Source: a virus. Taken from it: a DNA stretch of 33,883 bases. Below the pieces are notes generated by a model. That model was not told where the DNA came from. It made no database searches and worked only from the letters and a program-made list of their open reading frames with translations. The stretch spans positions 1-33,883 of the IMG/VR virus record IMGVR_UViG_3300031659_000044; one strand, given 5' to 3'. This document shows positions 27,131-33,883 of the stretch, piece by piece. Numbering within the stretch: the stretch's first letter is position 1; every line of letters starts with the position of its first letter. Both the position numbers and the translations under genes were made by a program.

Positions 27131-28273
27131 TTATGCCACGTTCATAGTAATCTTTCTATCACTAACATTTACACTACCGATCTTAATATTAATAATATCA
27201 CCTTTAGAAAGATTTGCTTCTTTAAGTTTAGATTTATGGATTAGGCCACTAATTCCTTTTTCTAATTCAACAAAGGCACCGTACGAAGTAATTTTTGTAA
27301 CTTTACCTTCAGTAATCATCATAGGCTTGTATTTTTCATCTATACCATCCCATAAGTCAATCTTAGGTCCTAGTTGGCTTAATATGATTTTCTTTTCAGA
27401 AATAATTTCTTTGGCCCAGAACTCGATTGAATCTCCAGGTTTTATATTACCTTTATCTAATGATGTAATTGTTTCTTCTGTTAATTCAGCCTTAGGTATT
27501 AGCCCAGTTAAACATTCATCAAATTGAGCAAAGATACCAAATTTAGTAGTTCCTGTTACAAAACCAGTTCTTGATTCTTTTATAGTTTCTTCTAATTGAT
27601 CAAGAGTAACAGGAATCATAGTTCTTAAATACTCTCTGTGAGATACTACAATAGTATCTTTTTCTTTTGAAAATATAATTGGCATTACTATAATCTCTTT
27701 ACCAACTAATGAATTAAAATCATGTAATTTATTTAGCCCACCTAATGAACCTGGCATAAAACATTTAATTCCTGCAATGTCTACCCAATAACCACCATGT
27801 ATAAGTTCTTTTACTATTGCAGTAAAACCAACTGTTTTGTTACCAATAGCATCTTTCATTTCTTTTAATTTAACTTCCATTATTGCATCGCTAATAGAAG
27901 CAGTCACATCATTAGTTTTAGGATTAGTTTTAATTTTTACATCAATCTCCATACCTATTTCTAATTGTTCAACAATATAGTCTGGTTCTTTAACTAATGA
28001 ACAGTATGCAGTATGCTTTGCGCCAATATCAACAAGAGCTCTAGATTTATCAGCTGCCATAAATGAAATTACTCCTCTTGTGGTATAGGCAATACGATCT
28101 TCTGTTAATTGGGTTTTAGTAAGTGTAGCATCAGTAAGACCATACATATCTAATACATCAGCTGCATATGATTCATTACTTAATAATTTGGTACCATGCG
28201 GTACTTGTACTTTTACTACTTTCGTATCCCACGGATCATCGCTTAATTGAATGGTGATTTCTTGTTCTCTCAT
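27131..28273 (-). CDS. Four-S1-domain RNA-binding protein resembling ribosomal protein bS1
   Basis: The protein has 380 aa in four OB/S1 units at about 58-130, 143-213, 232-300 and 314-380. The last is canonical (ITEGKVTKITSYGAFVELEK, GISGLIHKSKL). The second has HGGYWVDIAGIKCFMPGSLG, which matches the GGFTVELNGIRAFLPGSL signature of a bacterial bS1 domain. Cellular bS1 is usually longer, with four to six domains, and recruits mRNA to the 30S subunit. A phage copy could bring A/U-rich, Shine-Dalgarno-less phage messages to host ribosomes, or bind RNA as in replicase or anti-nuclease roles. It lies in the baseplate operon after the spike genes, separated by the window's longest gap. S1 homology is clear; the role is inferred. 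Confidence 0.85.
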   Translation of the reverse strand: MREQEITIQLSDDPWDTKVVKVQVPHGTKLLSNESYAADVLDMYGLTDATLTKTQLTEDRIAYTTRGVISFMAADKSRALVDIGAKHTAYCSLVKEPDYIVEQLEIGMEIDVKIKTNPKTNDVTASISDAIMEVKLKEMKDAIGNKTVGFTAIVKELIHGGYWVDIAGIKCFMPGSLGGLNKLHDFNSLVGKEIIVMPIIFSKEKDTIVVSHREYLRTMIPVTLDQLEETIKESRTGFVTGTTKFGIFAQFDECLTGLIPKAELTEETITSLDKGNIKPGDSIEFWAKEIISEKKIILSQLGPKIDLWDGIDEKYKPMMITEGKVTKITSYGAFVELEKGISGLIHKSKLKEANLSKGDIINIKIGSVNVSDRKITMNVA

Positions 28274-28366
28274 TATTTTTTTGTTTGCGTAATTATTATA
28301 GATTATATATTATGTATGTATATGTGCATTTATTATTTTACATAGCACAGGTGAATTTGTTTAAGA
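28274..28366 (-). promoter_or_regulatory. Longest intergenic gap, leader of the S1-domain gene with candidate promoter
   Basis: This 93-nt, strongly AT-rich gap precedes the S1-domain gene. It carries TAATATATAA on the minus strand (core 28303-28311), 29 nt before the ATG, followed by an A-rich run directly before the start. TGTGC (28323-28327) and GCACA (28345-28349) can pair but over only 5 bp. No GC-rich terminator is present. It is the best place in the window for a separate promoter. Confidence 0.45.
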
Positions 28367-28636
28367 TTATGTAACAGCACCTGTACCAGCACCTGCTTGT
28401 GCGACAGCTGAACCTGCAGTAACTACTGCTGTTGTTACCAAACCGGTTTTTATAAAAGCATCTACTGCCGGTGCGGCCACTGTCCCAAATACCGCACCTG
28501 CTGCATTTGTAGCTGCAACTGATGAATCCACCCCACCATTACCAGTTTGATCAAACTTCTTGTATTCATTCATTGCATCGACAAAGGCTTTTGCTAATGC
28601 TGCTTGTAAAATTGGTTTTCCTATGGATAATGGCAT
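28367..28636 (-). CDS. Small Ala/Gly/Val-rich protein following the spike gene
   Basis: This 89-aa protein starts MPLSIGKPILQAALAKAFVD, a helical segment, followed by a short polar stretch and a hydrophobic Ala/Gly/Val/Thr C-terminus (AAGAVFGTVAAPAVDAF, then GTGAVT). It has no His or Cys, which argues against a PAAR-type metal-capped spike tip. It lies 26 nt after the spike gene in transcription order, so a spike-associated or hub-plug role is plausible. A small holin-like membrane protein is the alternative. No family recognised. An AATATATAAAC element lies upstream. Confidence 0.5.
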   Translation of the reverse strand: MPLSIGKPILQAALAKAFVDAMNEYKKFDQTGNGGVDSSVAATNAAGAVFGTVAAPAVDAFIKTGLVTTAVVTAGSAVAQAGAGTGAVT

Positions 28637-28653
28637 AATTAAATATTTTTATA

Positions 28654-28665
28654 GTTTATATATTA
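28654..28665 (-). promoter_or_regulatory. Candidate late promoter element upstream of the 89-aa gene
   Basis: The minus strand reads TAATATATAAAC, identical over 12 bases to the element before the 118-aa gene. It overlaps the stop codon of the spike gene, and its core ends 19 nt before the ATG at 28636. The leader continues TATAAAAATATTTAATT. Confidence 0.4.
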
Positions 28666-29601
28666 ATCAGTTGTATTCTTAGAACTTAAAGATGGCGCAG
28701 CCACTGACATTGGCGGAGATGTTGGCCTACCTGCATTACCTATATGAGTATGTGAATCAAATATACCTGCAAATGTATCACCCTTAATAACAGCCTCTGC
28801 TGCTGCTTCACCTAATTTAATTCTTGGTGAATTAATATGAGTTTCACCAGTTGCAGTAATCTTTGCATTTACACAATTAATATTTGTATCTGCTGTTGCA
28901 TTAACTATAAAATTAGTATCTGTATTTATGACTGTATCATTTCCACTATTAATCGTAAAAACAGCAGAATGAGTAAATGTTATATTTCCATCATTAAGCA
29001 TTACAATAGAGTCACCGTTTGCATTTATTATTTCAACTGAATTATCTGGTTTTATATTAACAGTAGTTGGACCTTCCGTTGTTGTATAATCCATCATTAT
29101 TCCTTTTTCTTCTGTAAAGAAAATTTTAACATGCTCACCTTCTCTATCGTTTGTTACTTCCGAAACACCATCCTGTAACTCACCAGTTAAACCGAATGCA
29201 GTATCATATATTAATACATGTGAATTTTGGTATGATGCTTCTATCTCTCCTTTAGTTTCATCTGAAGGGTAAATGTTTTCATGATAAACTGGCTGATAAA
29301 AATTTCCATTGTCAAAAGTGATTCTAACAATAGATCCTAGTTTAGGTATTTCAAACTTACCACTACCAGTAGCACTCCCACCATACATTAGCTGATGAGG
29401 TCTTGCCCAAGGTAAAGTTGCAGTAGGAATCTTATACGCACTTTCAGGATCTTCAGGATCTACTCTGTCATCCATTTTTCCGTATACTCTTATCTTGCAT
29501 CGACCTTCAAAAATATCATCAACAGTATCTTCTACGATACCAACCCATTGAGTAGTTCTTAAATCATCTGCGTTAAAATTTGCTGGATTTACTTTTCCCA
29601 T
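28663..29601 (-). CDS. Baseplate central spike, gp5/VgrG-like, without lysozyme domain
   Basis: The protein has 312 aa. Residues about 12-110 form an OB-fold domain (QWVGIVEDTVDD...GRCKIRVYGK, then GSIVRITFDNGNFYQPVYHE). Residues about 180-275 are short alternating strands (INANGDSIVMLNDGNITFTH, then AVFTINSGNDTVINTDTN), the pattern of the trimeric beta-helix spike. The end has SHTHIGNAGRPTSPP, with an HTH tri-residue motif that may bind metal near the tip. T4 gp5 (575 aa) has a lysozyme domain inserted between OB fold and spike; none is present here. The ATG overlaps the upstream stop by 1 nt (TAATG), suggesting tight coupling. Confidence 0.8.
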   Translation of the reverse strand: MGKVNPANFNADDLRTTQWVGIVEDTVDDIFEGRCKIRVYGKMDDRVDPEDPESAYKIPTATLPWARPHQLMYGGSATGSGKFEIPKLGSIVRITFDNGNFYQPVYHENIYPSDETKGEIEASYQNSHVLIYDTAFGLTGELQDGVSEVTNDREGEHVKIFFTEEKGIMMDYTTTEGPTTVNIKPDNSVEIINANGDSIVMLNDGNITFTHSAVFTINSGNDTVINTDTNFIVNATADTNINCVNAKITATGETHINSPRIKLGEAAAEAVIKGDTFAGIFDSHTHIGNAGRPTSPPMSVAAPSLSSKNTTD

Positions 29602-31061
29602 TAGTTAAATATATTTGATGAACTTAAACTATCGTCTAATCCTGGCCCTGACGGTCCAAACGCGCTAATGCTTTTTATATTACCTATTGATGAAGTCACT
29701 GGATCAAATACAGAAGTATCTCCACTTAATGTATTATTATTAGGTACAGTTTCTCCTAGTGGATTCTCACCGATAGAGGGCTGCGGTTTACCTGCAAAAG
29801 TTTGAACATCATTACTTTGTACAGCTGCGCCTAATGCAGCATTCAAAAGACCTTGTGGGTTTGCTAATGTTCCTAATATTTGATTTCTTAAACCAAATAC
29901 ATTACCTAAAAGAGTTCCTTGTATCGCGCTAGATACTGTTCTTCCAATTTTATTCACTGCACCATTGGCTGCATTCATTAATTGGTCTTTTGCAAAATTC
30001 TTTAGAGCAGATTTAATACCACCCTTTGCAGGTCGCTTATCTTCAGGTAATCCTGCATCAATACCAGAATAGCTAGAAATTAATTCCATATTACCATAAT
30101 TCCACTTAATCTCAGATGTAGTAATATTACCTCCAGTATTAGTCACACCATCAAATGCCTTACCGCTCGCTCCTGCATCAAACATACACTCTTGAAATTT
30201 AAATCTAACATTCGAGGTATTTTCATTTACATAATCTATTGTATTTGTAGATGTATCACTAGGGTTTAGCGCCTTTATCCAATTTCTTACTGTTTTAAAT
30301 TTTCTTATTTCATGAACATCTACATACACAGTAAACCTCATTAAATTATTAGGTAAAACCATTCTCTTGTATCTTACATCATAAACGGCCATTCTATATA
30401 AATTAAATAGAGCAGTCATTTTTAAATCAATTGCTTCTAAGCAACCAATAGCAACACCTTCGGTACCAGTAGAACCTGTAAACGGATCTTCTGAAAAATC
30501 AATTGATTTTTGCCATGATTCCAACAAACCTGTTATTGTTTGAAAATAATATGGCCGTGTTTTAACAACCTCTTGTAAACCTTGTACGAAAGCCACTAAA
30601 TACTGAGCTCGGTTTTCTTCACCGACTGCTTTAAGATAAGCAACAGCAGATGGTGCATTTTCATACACTGCTGGTGGATCAGTAGGATCAGCTGGTTTAG
30701 CAGAACCAAGAAAATTAGAAATTCCAGTTAATCCTGTTAATGCAGCACCTGGGTCATCTAATAATTTATCTATTTTTCCAAATACATCATCACCAAACTG
30801 GGTTTTTGTTTGTGGTGCACCTTTTGTAGCACCATTAAATAGCGGGGATGTAATATCAAACATTAAGCTAAATCCTAAATATGTAGGGTCATCTAATGAA
30901 GTAACTCCATTATTTCCACTACCTTGTGCTGTTGTAGAATTTGCTACAAACCTTTTTGCATAATCATAACTAGATGGGAATGACTTTCCACCGAGCAAAG
31001 AACCAAATGGTCCTACTGCTTGCGATAATGCTTGCGTTCCAGTTAAATCAGTTAAAGGCAT
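29601..31061 (-). CDS. Baseplate/tube-junction protein candidate with tail-tube-like domain
   Basis: In this 486-aa protein, residues about 1-150 are Gly/Ser/Pro-rich and include YLGFSLMFDITSPLF. Residues about 150-340 form the core (RPYYFQTITGLLESWQKSID, MRFTVYVDVHEIRKF and FKFQECMFDAG), whose strand pattern resembles tail-tube-type folds used by tube initiators such as T4 gp48 and gp54. The C-terminal 140 residues are hydrophobic and Gly/Asn-rich and may be extended or packed in the hub. It lies between the hub and spike genes. The gp48/gp54 assignment is inferred from position and fold hints and is not certain. Confidence 0.55.
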   Translation of the reverse strand: MPLTDLTGTQALSQAVGPFGSLLGGKSFPSSYDYAKRFVANSTTAQGSGNNGVTSLDDPTYLGFSLMFDITSPLFNGATKGAPQTKTQFGDDVFGKIDKLLDDPGAALTGLTGISNFLGSAKPADPTDPPAVYENAPSAVAYLKAVGEENRAQYLVAFVQGLQEVVKTRPYYFQTITGLLESWQKSIDFSEDPFTGSTGTEGVAIGCLEAIDLKMTALFNLYRMAVYDVRYKRMVLPNNLMRFTVYVDVHEIRKFKTVRNWIKALNPSDTSTNTIDYVNENTSNVRFKFQECMFDAGASGKAFDGVTNTGGNITTSEIKWNYGNMELISSYSGIDAGLPEDKRPAKGGIKSALKNFAKDQLMNAANGAVNKIGRTVSSAIQGTLLGNVFGLRNQILGTLANPQGLLNAALGAAVQSNDVQTFAGKPQPSIGENPLGETVPNNNTLSGDTSVFDPVTSSIGNIKSISAFGPSGPGLDDSLSSSNIFN

Positions 31062-31084
31062 ATTACTATTTGTTTTTATATTTA

Positions 31085-32596
31085 TTAGGTCGTTGCAACA
31101 TACTCACGTCGCTGTAATCTTAATTTCATTCTTAAAGGTCCTGGTTCAGTATAAATATATTCTACACCAGAAACAACATAAAATCCTGTTAAGAATTCAT
31201 TAAGAACTCCATTTTGATTATCAGGTGATGGATTATTTTGTCCATCTTCACCTGTTCTATCTTGTAATGGTCCCCCTCCTTCTTCTTGATCTACACCATC
31301 TAAATTATTTGCTGGTTTTAATATAGTTTCCTGAACTGTTGCAGCATACTCCATAATCTTACAGAATATTCTACTACATCTTGTTATAGAAGGGTTAACG
31401 GTATCTAATTCTATAATCATTCCCATCTTATTAATCTCTGAATTATTTTGATAATTTTGAACTGTAGCATATTGAAATTCAGGATGAACATTGTCACCTT
31501 GTGTTCCTAAATATTTGTATTTAACTTGATCATTCCTAGGACCTTCAACCTCACCATTTACAATTCTACCTTTCGTTGCTGGGACCATACCTGGTGTGTC
31601 ATTAGTTATAGGATCTACAAATTCACTAATCCATTCTTTAGCTTCTAAATCCCAATATTGTGTATACCTTTTGTAACCGTTTGCTTTACTAATTTCACCA
31701 CTCTTATTAACCATTTCATATTTAGAAATGTAACCAGAGCCACCTTGAAACTGAATCATATTACTTAACATATATGGCATAGGCGTTTCTTCTACAGTAT
31801 CTGCACCACTTTCACCGACAGTATCAGATGCATTGGTTGGAAATGTTGACATAGCCTCTATTGCACCTTCTTGACTAAACAATTTATTAACATCGACCAT
31901 AGTTAAATAATAATAAGGATCGATGTAACTTGTAAAAAAAGATTCATCGCTTAAATAACTGTTAGCAACGATATCTTGGATCCATGTTTCTGTAGTATCA
32001 TTAGGATTAGTCCAATTCATAGAATCATCAGTTTGTTCAACATTAGATGCATAACCTAATTCCATTGATTCTGCAATACTTAAAAGTGCATCCCAGCTTG
32101 TAACCTCTTCTTGGTATTCAACTGTTTCTGTAAATAATTTTGGAACAAACATTCTACCTGTAATTAAATATTGGCTCGGGCTCTCTCCACCACCACCGCC
32201 TACTGGTTTGCAATCAACAACAGAAAAATCTATTCTTATAGGCTTAAATGTAGTCTCGTCACCTTGTGATCTAATATTAACTTGTATAAGATCGCCATCT
32301 TTAGGATAATGTCTTGCTGTAAATAAAGCATCATTATCAGCAAATTTTATTTTACATGTAGGGTAAAATAAATTATTATTTAATATGAATAACTTTAACT
32401 TATCTGCTTGTACGTTATACCCATTAATTATAATAGTAGGTATAGCAGTAGAAGATTTAGATAGAGGTTCTTTGGAAGTTTCCCCATCAGAATTATCAGT
32501 ACCACTCTCTACATCAGGTATTGATAATGGATCTAGCTCCAATGCTGGTTCTATGATCGTTAATATATTTCTGTCAACTATAGTATCTCCTGCCAT
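31085..32596 (-). CDS. Baseplate hub protein, gp27/gpD-like
   Basis: This 503-aa protein (T4 gp27 is 391 aa) has an N-terminal Asp/Ser-rich tail of about 50 residues, followed by a first tube-like domain (IIINGYNVQADKLKLFILNN, then FYPTCKIKFADNDALF). The middle shows the hub-type pattern TWIQDIVANSYLSDESFFTS followed by YIDPYYYLTMVDVNKLF, typical of gpD/gp27-family hubs where the partner spike sits in a trimeric ring. The C-terminus ends GFYVVSGVEYIYTEPGPLRM, another strand-rich segment. Its neighbours are the LysM protein and the tube/spike genes. The hub assignment is well supported by order and pattern. Confidence 0.7.
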   Translation of the reverse strand: MAGDTIVDRNILTIIEPALELDPLSIPDVESGTDNSDGETSKEPLSKSSTAIPTIIINGYNVQADKLKLFILNNNLFYPTCKIKFADNDALFTARHYPKDGDLIQVNIRSQGDETTFKPIRIDFSVVDCKPVGGGGGESPSQYLITGRMFVPKLFTETVEYQEEVTSWDALLSIAESMELGYASNVEQTDDSMNWTNPNDTTETWIQDIVANSYLSDESFFTSYIDPYYYLTMVDVNKLFSQEGAIEAMSTFPTNASDTVGESGADTVEETPMPYMLSNMIQFQGGSGYISKYEMVNKSGEISKANGYKRYTQYWDLEAKEWISEFVDPITNDTPGMVPATKGRIVNGEVEGPRNDQVKYKYLGTQGDNVHPEFQYATVQNYQNNSEINKMGMIIELDTVNPSITRCSRIFCKIMEYAATVQETILKPANNLDGVDQEEGGGPLQDRTGEDGQNNPSPDNQNGVLNEFLTGFYVVSGVEYIYTEPGPLRMKLRLQRREYVATT

Positions 32597-32602
32597 AATC
32601 TA

Positions 32603-33145
32603 TTACTTTGTAGTCTTTCTATTTCTTGTTGGTAAGTTTGCACCTAATAAGATCTCACCGCCTCCATATATTTTAGCATCTTGTCCTTGCTGTAGCATAT
32701 TCGGTGGTATGGGAGTCTTAACACCAGTCTTTTTTGTTTTGGCTTTTTGTATTAATCTTTGTATTCTTGATTGGTCTTGTTCACTTTGTCTATCTGTATT
32801 AGTATATTGTGCTAATTGTACACTTGGGCGACTTATAGGATTAGGTCTTCTGTAAGCTAAATTAGGTTGAGCTAAATTTGGTATTACTAAGATATCACCT
32901 TCGGATACGCTGAATGGATTAAAGATATTATTAACAACACAAATAGCATCTATGTTTTGACTTCCGCCAAAATATAATTCAGCTATTTTATCAATACGAC
33001 CAGCTTGGTCTTGAGTAACATAATGTATACCCTTAACACCTAGCTCTCTTTTATAAGTAAATGAAGGCGCAGTTAAATCATAATATAATTCACCTGTCTT
33101 TTCGATAGATAAAGTATTTTTTAGTGTAAGAGATTTAATATTCAT
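32603..33145 (-). CDS. LysM-domain baseplate protein, gp53-like
   Basis: The protein has 180 aa (T4 gp53 is 196 aa). Residues about 41-90 form a LysM-type module: IDKIAELYFGGSQNIDAICV, then NNIFNPFSVSEGDILVIPNL. This follows the D-x-IA-xx-YG ... N-x-I-xx-P ... G-x-x-LxIP pattern seen in baseplate LysM proteins, which clamp wedge or hub contacts rather than bind peptidoglycan. The C-terminal 90 residues are basic and Gln/Lys-rich, probably extended. It precedes the hub gene by 6 nt. A P2 gpX-like or hub-linking role is the main alternative. Confidence 0.7.
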   Translation of the reverse strand: MNIKSLTLKNTLSIEKTGELYYDLTAPSFTYKRELGVKGIHYVTQDQAGRIDKIAELYFGGSQNIDAICVVNNIFNPFSVSEGDILVIPNLAQPNLAYRRPNPISRPSVQLAQYTNTDRQSEQDQSRIQRLIQKAKTKKTGVKTPIPPNMLQQGQDAKIYGGGEILLGANLPTRNRKTTK

Positions 33146-33158
33146 GTTATAATTTTTT

Positions 33159-33883
33159 TTAACCGTTAATCATCATAGATGTTACGTTGCTTATTAATGC
33201 TGGATCTATCGGACTACCAGATCCACCAGGTGGCGTGGTTGCAACTAAACTGTTATTCATCGATGCTGCTGGTGCTGCGTTTGTAGATGCTCCTCCTAAA
33301 TTACTAGATCCTGACAAAGCATAACTGCTACTACCTGGTTTAGTAGATCCATAAGTAGCTACATCAATACCTGCTAAATTAAGTATATCTTCTTCACCGC
33401 GAGCAGACGCATAAATCCTACCTTGTCCTGCATTAAACATATTTTCTATGTCACCCTTATCTCTTGGTTTACCGTGCTTTAAATCTATCTCAAATTTAAC
33501 TTCCATTGGAAAATCATCATACCCTAAACCTTTACCTAGAGTCATTGTTGAGTTATCACAAATCATATTTCCCATCATTGCTATGGGGTTAAGAGGATTA
33601 CCGATAGTTATATGCCAATCACCAGTAGGTTCACCACTAATGAATGCCTTTGTTGCCACTGTACCAGTTTGCCCACCTACTTGACTTCCTAAAAATCCTC
33701 CAAGCATATTACCTAATAAAGTTTTACCTACAGTCTTTAAACCGTCTACAATACTGTTTGCATCAAAGTTACCGCTTGAATCACCAAACAAACCTTTCAT
33801 ACCAGTTTCAACATCAGTAACTACGCTTCCCATATAACCTGCAAAATCACCATTCCTTAATTTACTTACATCACCGAATTGGC
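33159..33883 (-). CDS. Tube/baseplate-junction protein candidate, 5'-incomplete
   Basis: The frame is open from the stop at 33159 to the right edge. The first in-frame ATG (33833) has no convincing leader, and 16 further codons without a stop precede it (ending NGDFAGY), so the true start is probably outside the window. Near the middle it has WHITIGNPLNPIAMMGNMIC, then GYDDFPMEVKFEIDLKHGKP and RDKGDIENMFNAGQGRIYAS, a pattern I associate with tube-like baseplate proteins of large phages. The Ser/Ala/Gly-rich C-terminus is flexible. It may pair with the 486-aa protein as a second tube initiator. Role inferred. Confidence 0.5.
   Translation of the reverse strand, partial: QFGDVSKLRNGDFAGYMGSVVTDVETGMKGLFGDSSGNFDANSIVDGLKTVGKTLLGNMLGGFLGSQVGGQTGTVATKAFISGEPTGDWHITIGNPLNPIAMMGNMICDNSTMTLGKGLGYDDFPMEVKFEIDLKHGKPRDKGDIENMFNAGQGRIYASARGEEDILNLAGIDVATYGSTKPGSSSYALSGSSNLGGASTNAAPAASMNNSLVATTPPGGSGSPIDPALISNVTSMMING

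Noticed and set aside
27072-27527. A 151-codon plus-strand open frame opposite the S1-domain gene
   Set aside because: Fully contained opposite a well-supported gene; hydrophobic, low-information translation typical of antisense to AT-rich coding sequence.
28321-28349. Possible hairpin TGTGC...GCACA in the longest gap
   Set aside because: Only 5 bp with a 17-nt loop and no T-run; too weak to call as a terminator.
28663-29601. Lysozyme domain in the spike protein
   Set aside because: The distance from OB fold to beta-repeat region leaves no room for one and no catalytic Glu-Asp-Thr pattern is visible.
33831-33833. ATG as the true start of the right-edge gene
   Set aside because: The frame stays open to the edge through at least 16 more codons and there is no gene boundary or A-rich leader before it.
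1-33883. tRNA genes, CRISPR arrays, insertion sequences, reverse transcriptase/diversity-generating repeats, terminase or sheath
   Set aside because: I looked through all gaps and translations and saw no supporting signal; gaps are too short for most of these.

Overview
The window is a densely packed late structural module from a large, AT-rich, contractile-tailed (T4-like, myovirus-type) bacteriophage or a close relative. Every gene I can support lies on the minus strand, so the transcriptional order runs from position 33883 down to 1. Gaps between genes are mostly 0-30 nt and the longest is 93 nt, so no stretch over 300 nt lacks a gene. Almost none of the starts has a Shine-Dalgarno sequence. 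They are preceded instead by A-rich leaders, which is typical of Bacteroidota (for example flavobacterial) hosts and their phages. The host assignment is an inference and nothing in the window proves it.

Layout in transcription order. (1) Central baseplate, hub and spike, 33883-28367: a 5'-incomplete tube/baseplate-junction candidate, a LysM-domain (gp53-like) protein, a gp27/gpD-like hub, a second tube-like junction protein, a lysozyme-less gp5/VgrG-like spike and an 89-aa Ala/Gly-rich protein. (2) An unusual pair, 28273-25797: a protein with four S1 domains resembling ribosomal protein bS1, and an amidoligase of the glutamate-cysteine-ligase-like fold fused to a beta-helix-like tail. (3) Wedge, 25790-18990: a conserved virion protein, then gp25/W, gp6/J, a small protein and a gp7/I-like protein of 1121 aa. 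This is the W-J-I order of minimal contractile baseplates. (4) Fibre and large virion proteins, 19000-4689: a short fibre-like protein, three very large proteins (709, 1304 and 1542 aa) and a 958-aa collagen-like and beta-repeat fibre. (5) A 78-aa and a 261-aa membrane/coiled-coil pair that may act in lysis. (6) Two further virion proteins, a gp19-like tail tube protein, a 118-aa protein with a T4-like capsid-targeting leader, and the first 88 codons of a RuvC/RNase H-fold protein that runs off the left edge.

The most interesting parts are the S1 protein plus amidoligase pair placed inside the baseplate operon, the 118-aa protein that looks like a protease-matured internal head peptide, the shared N-terminal anchor of two fibre proteins, and a recurring AATATATAA element 16-29 nt upstream of five genes that may be a late promoter. 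The tail sheath, tape measure, head genes and terminase are not in this window.
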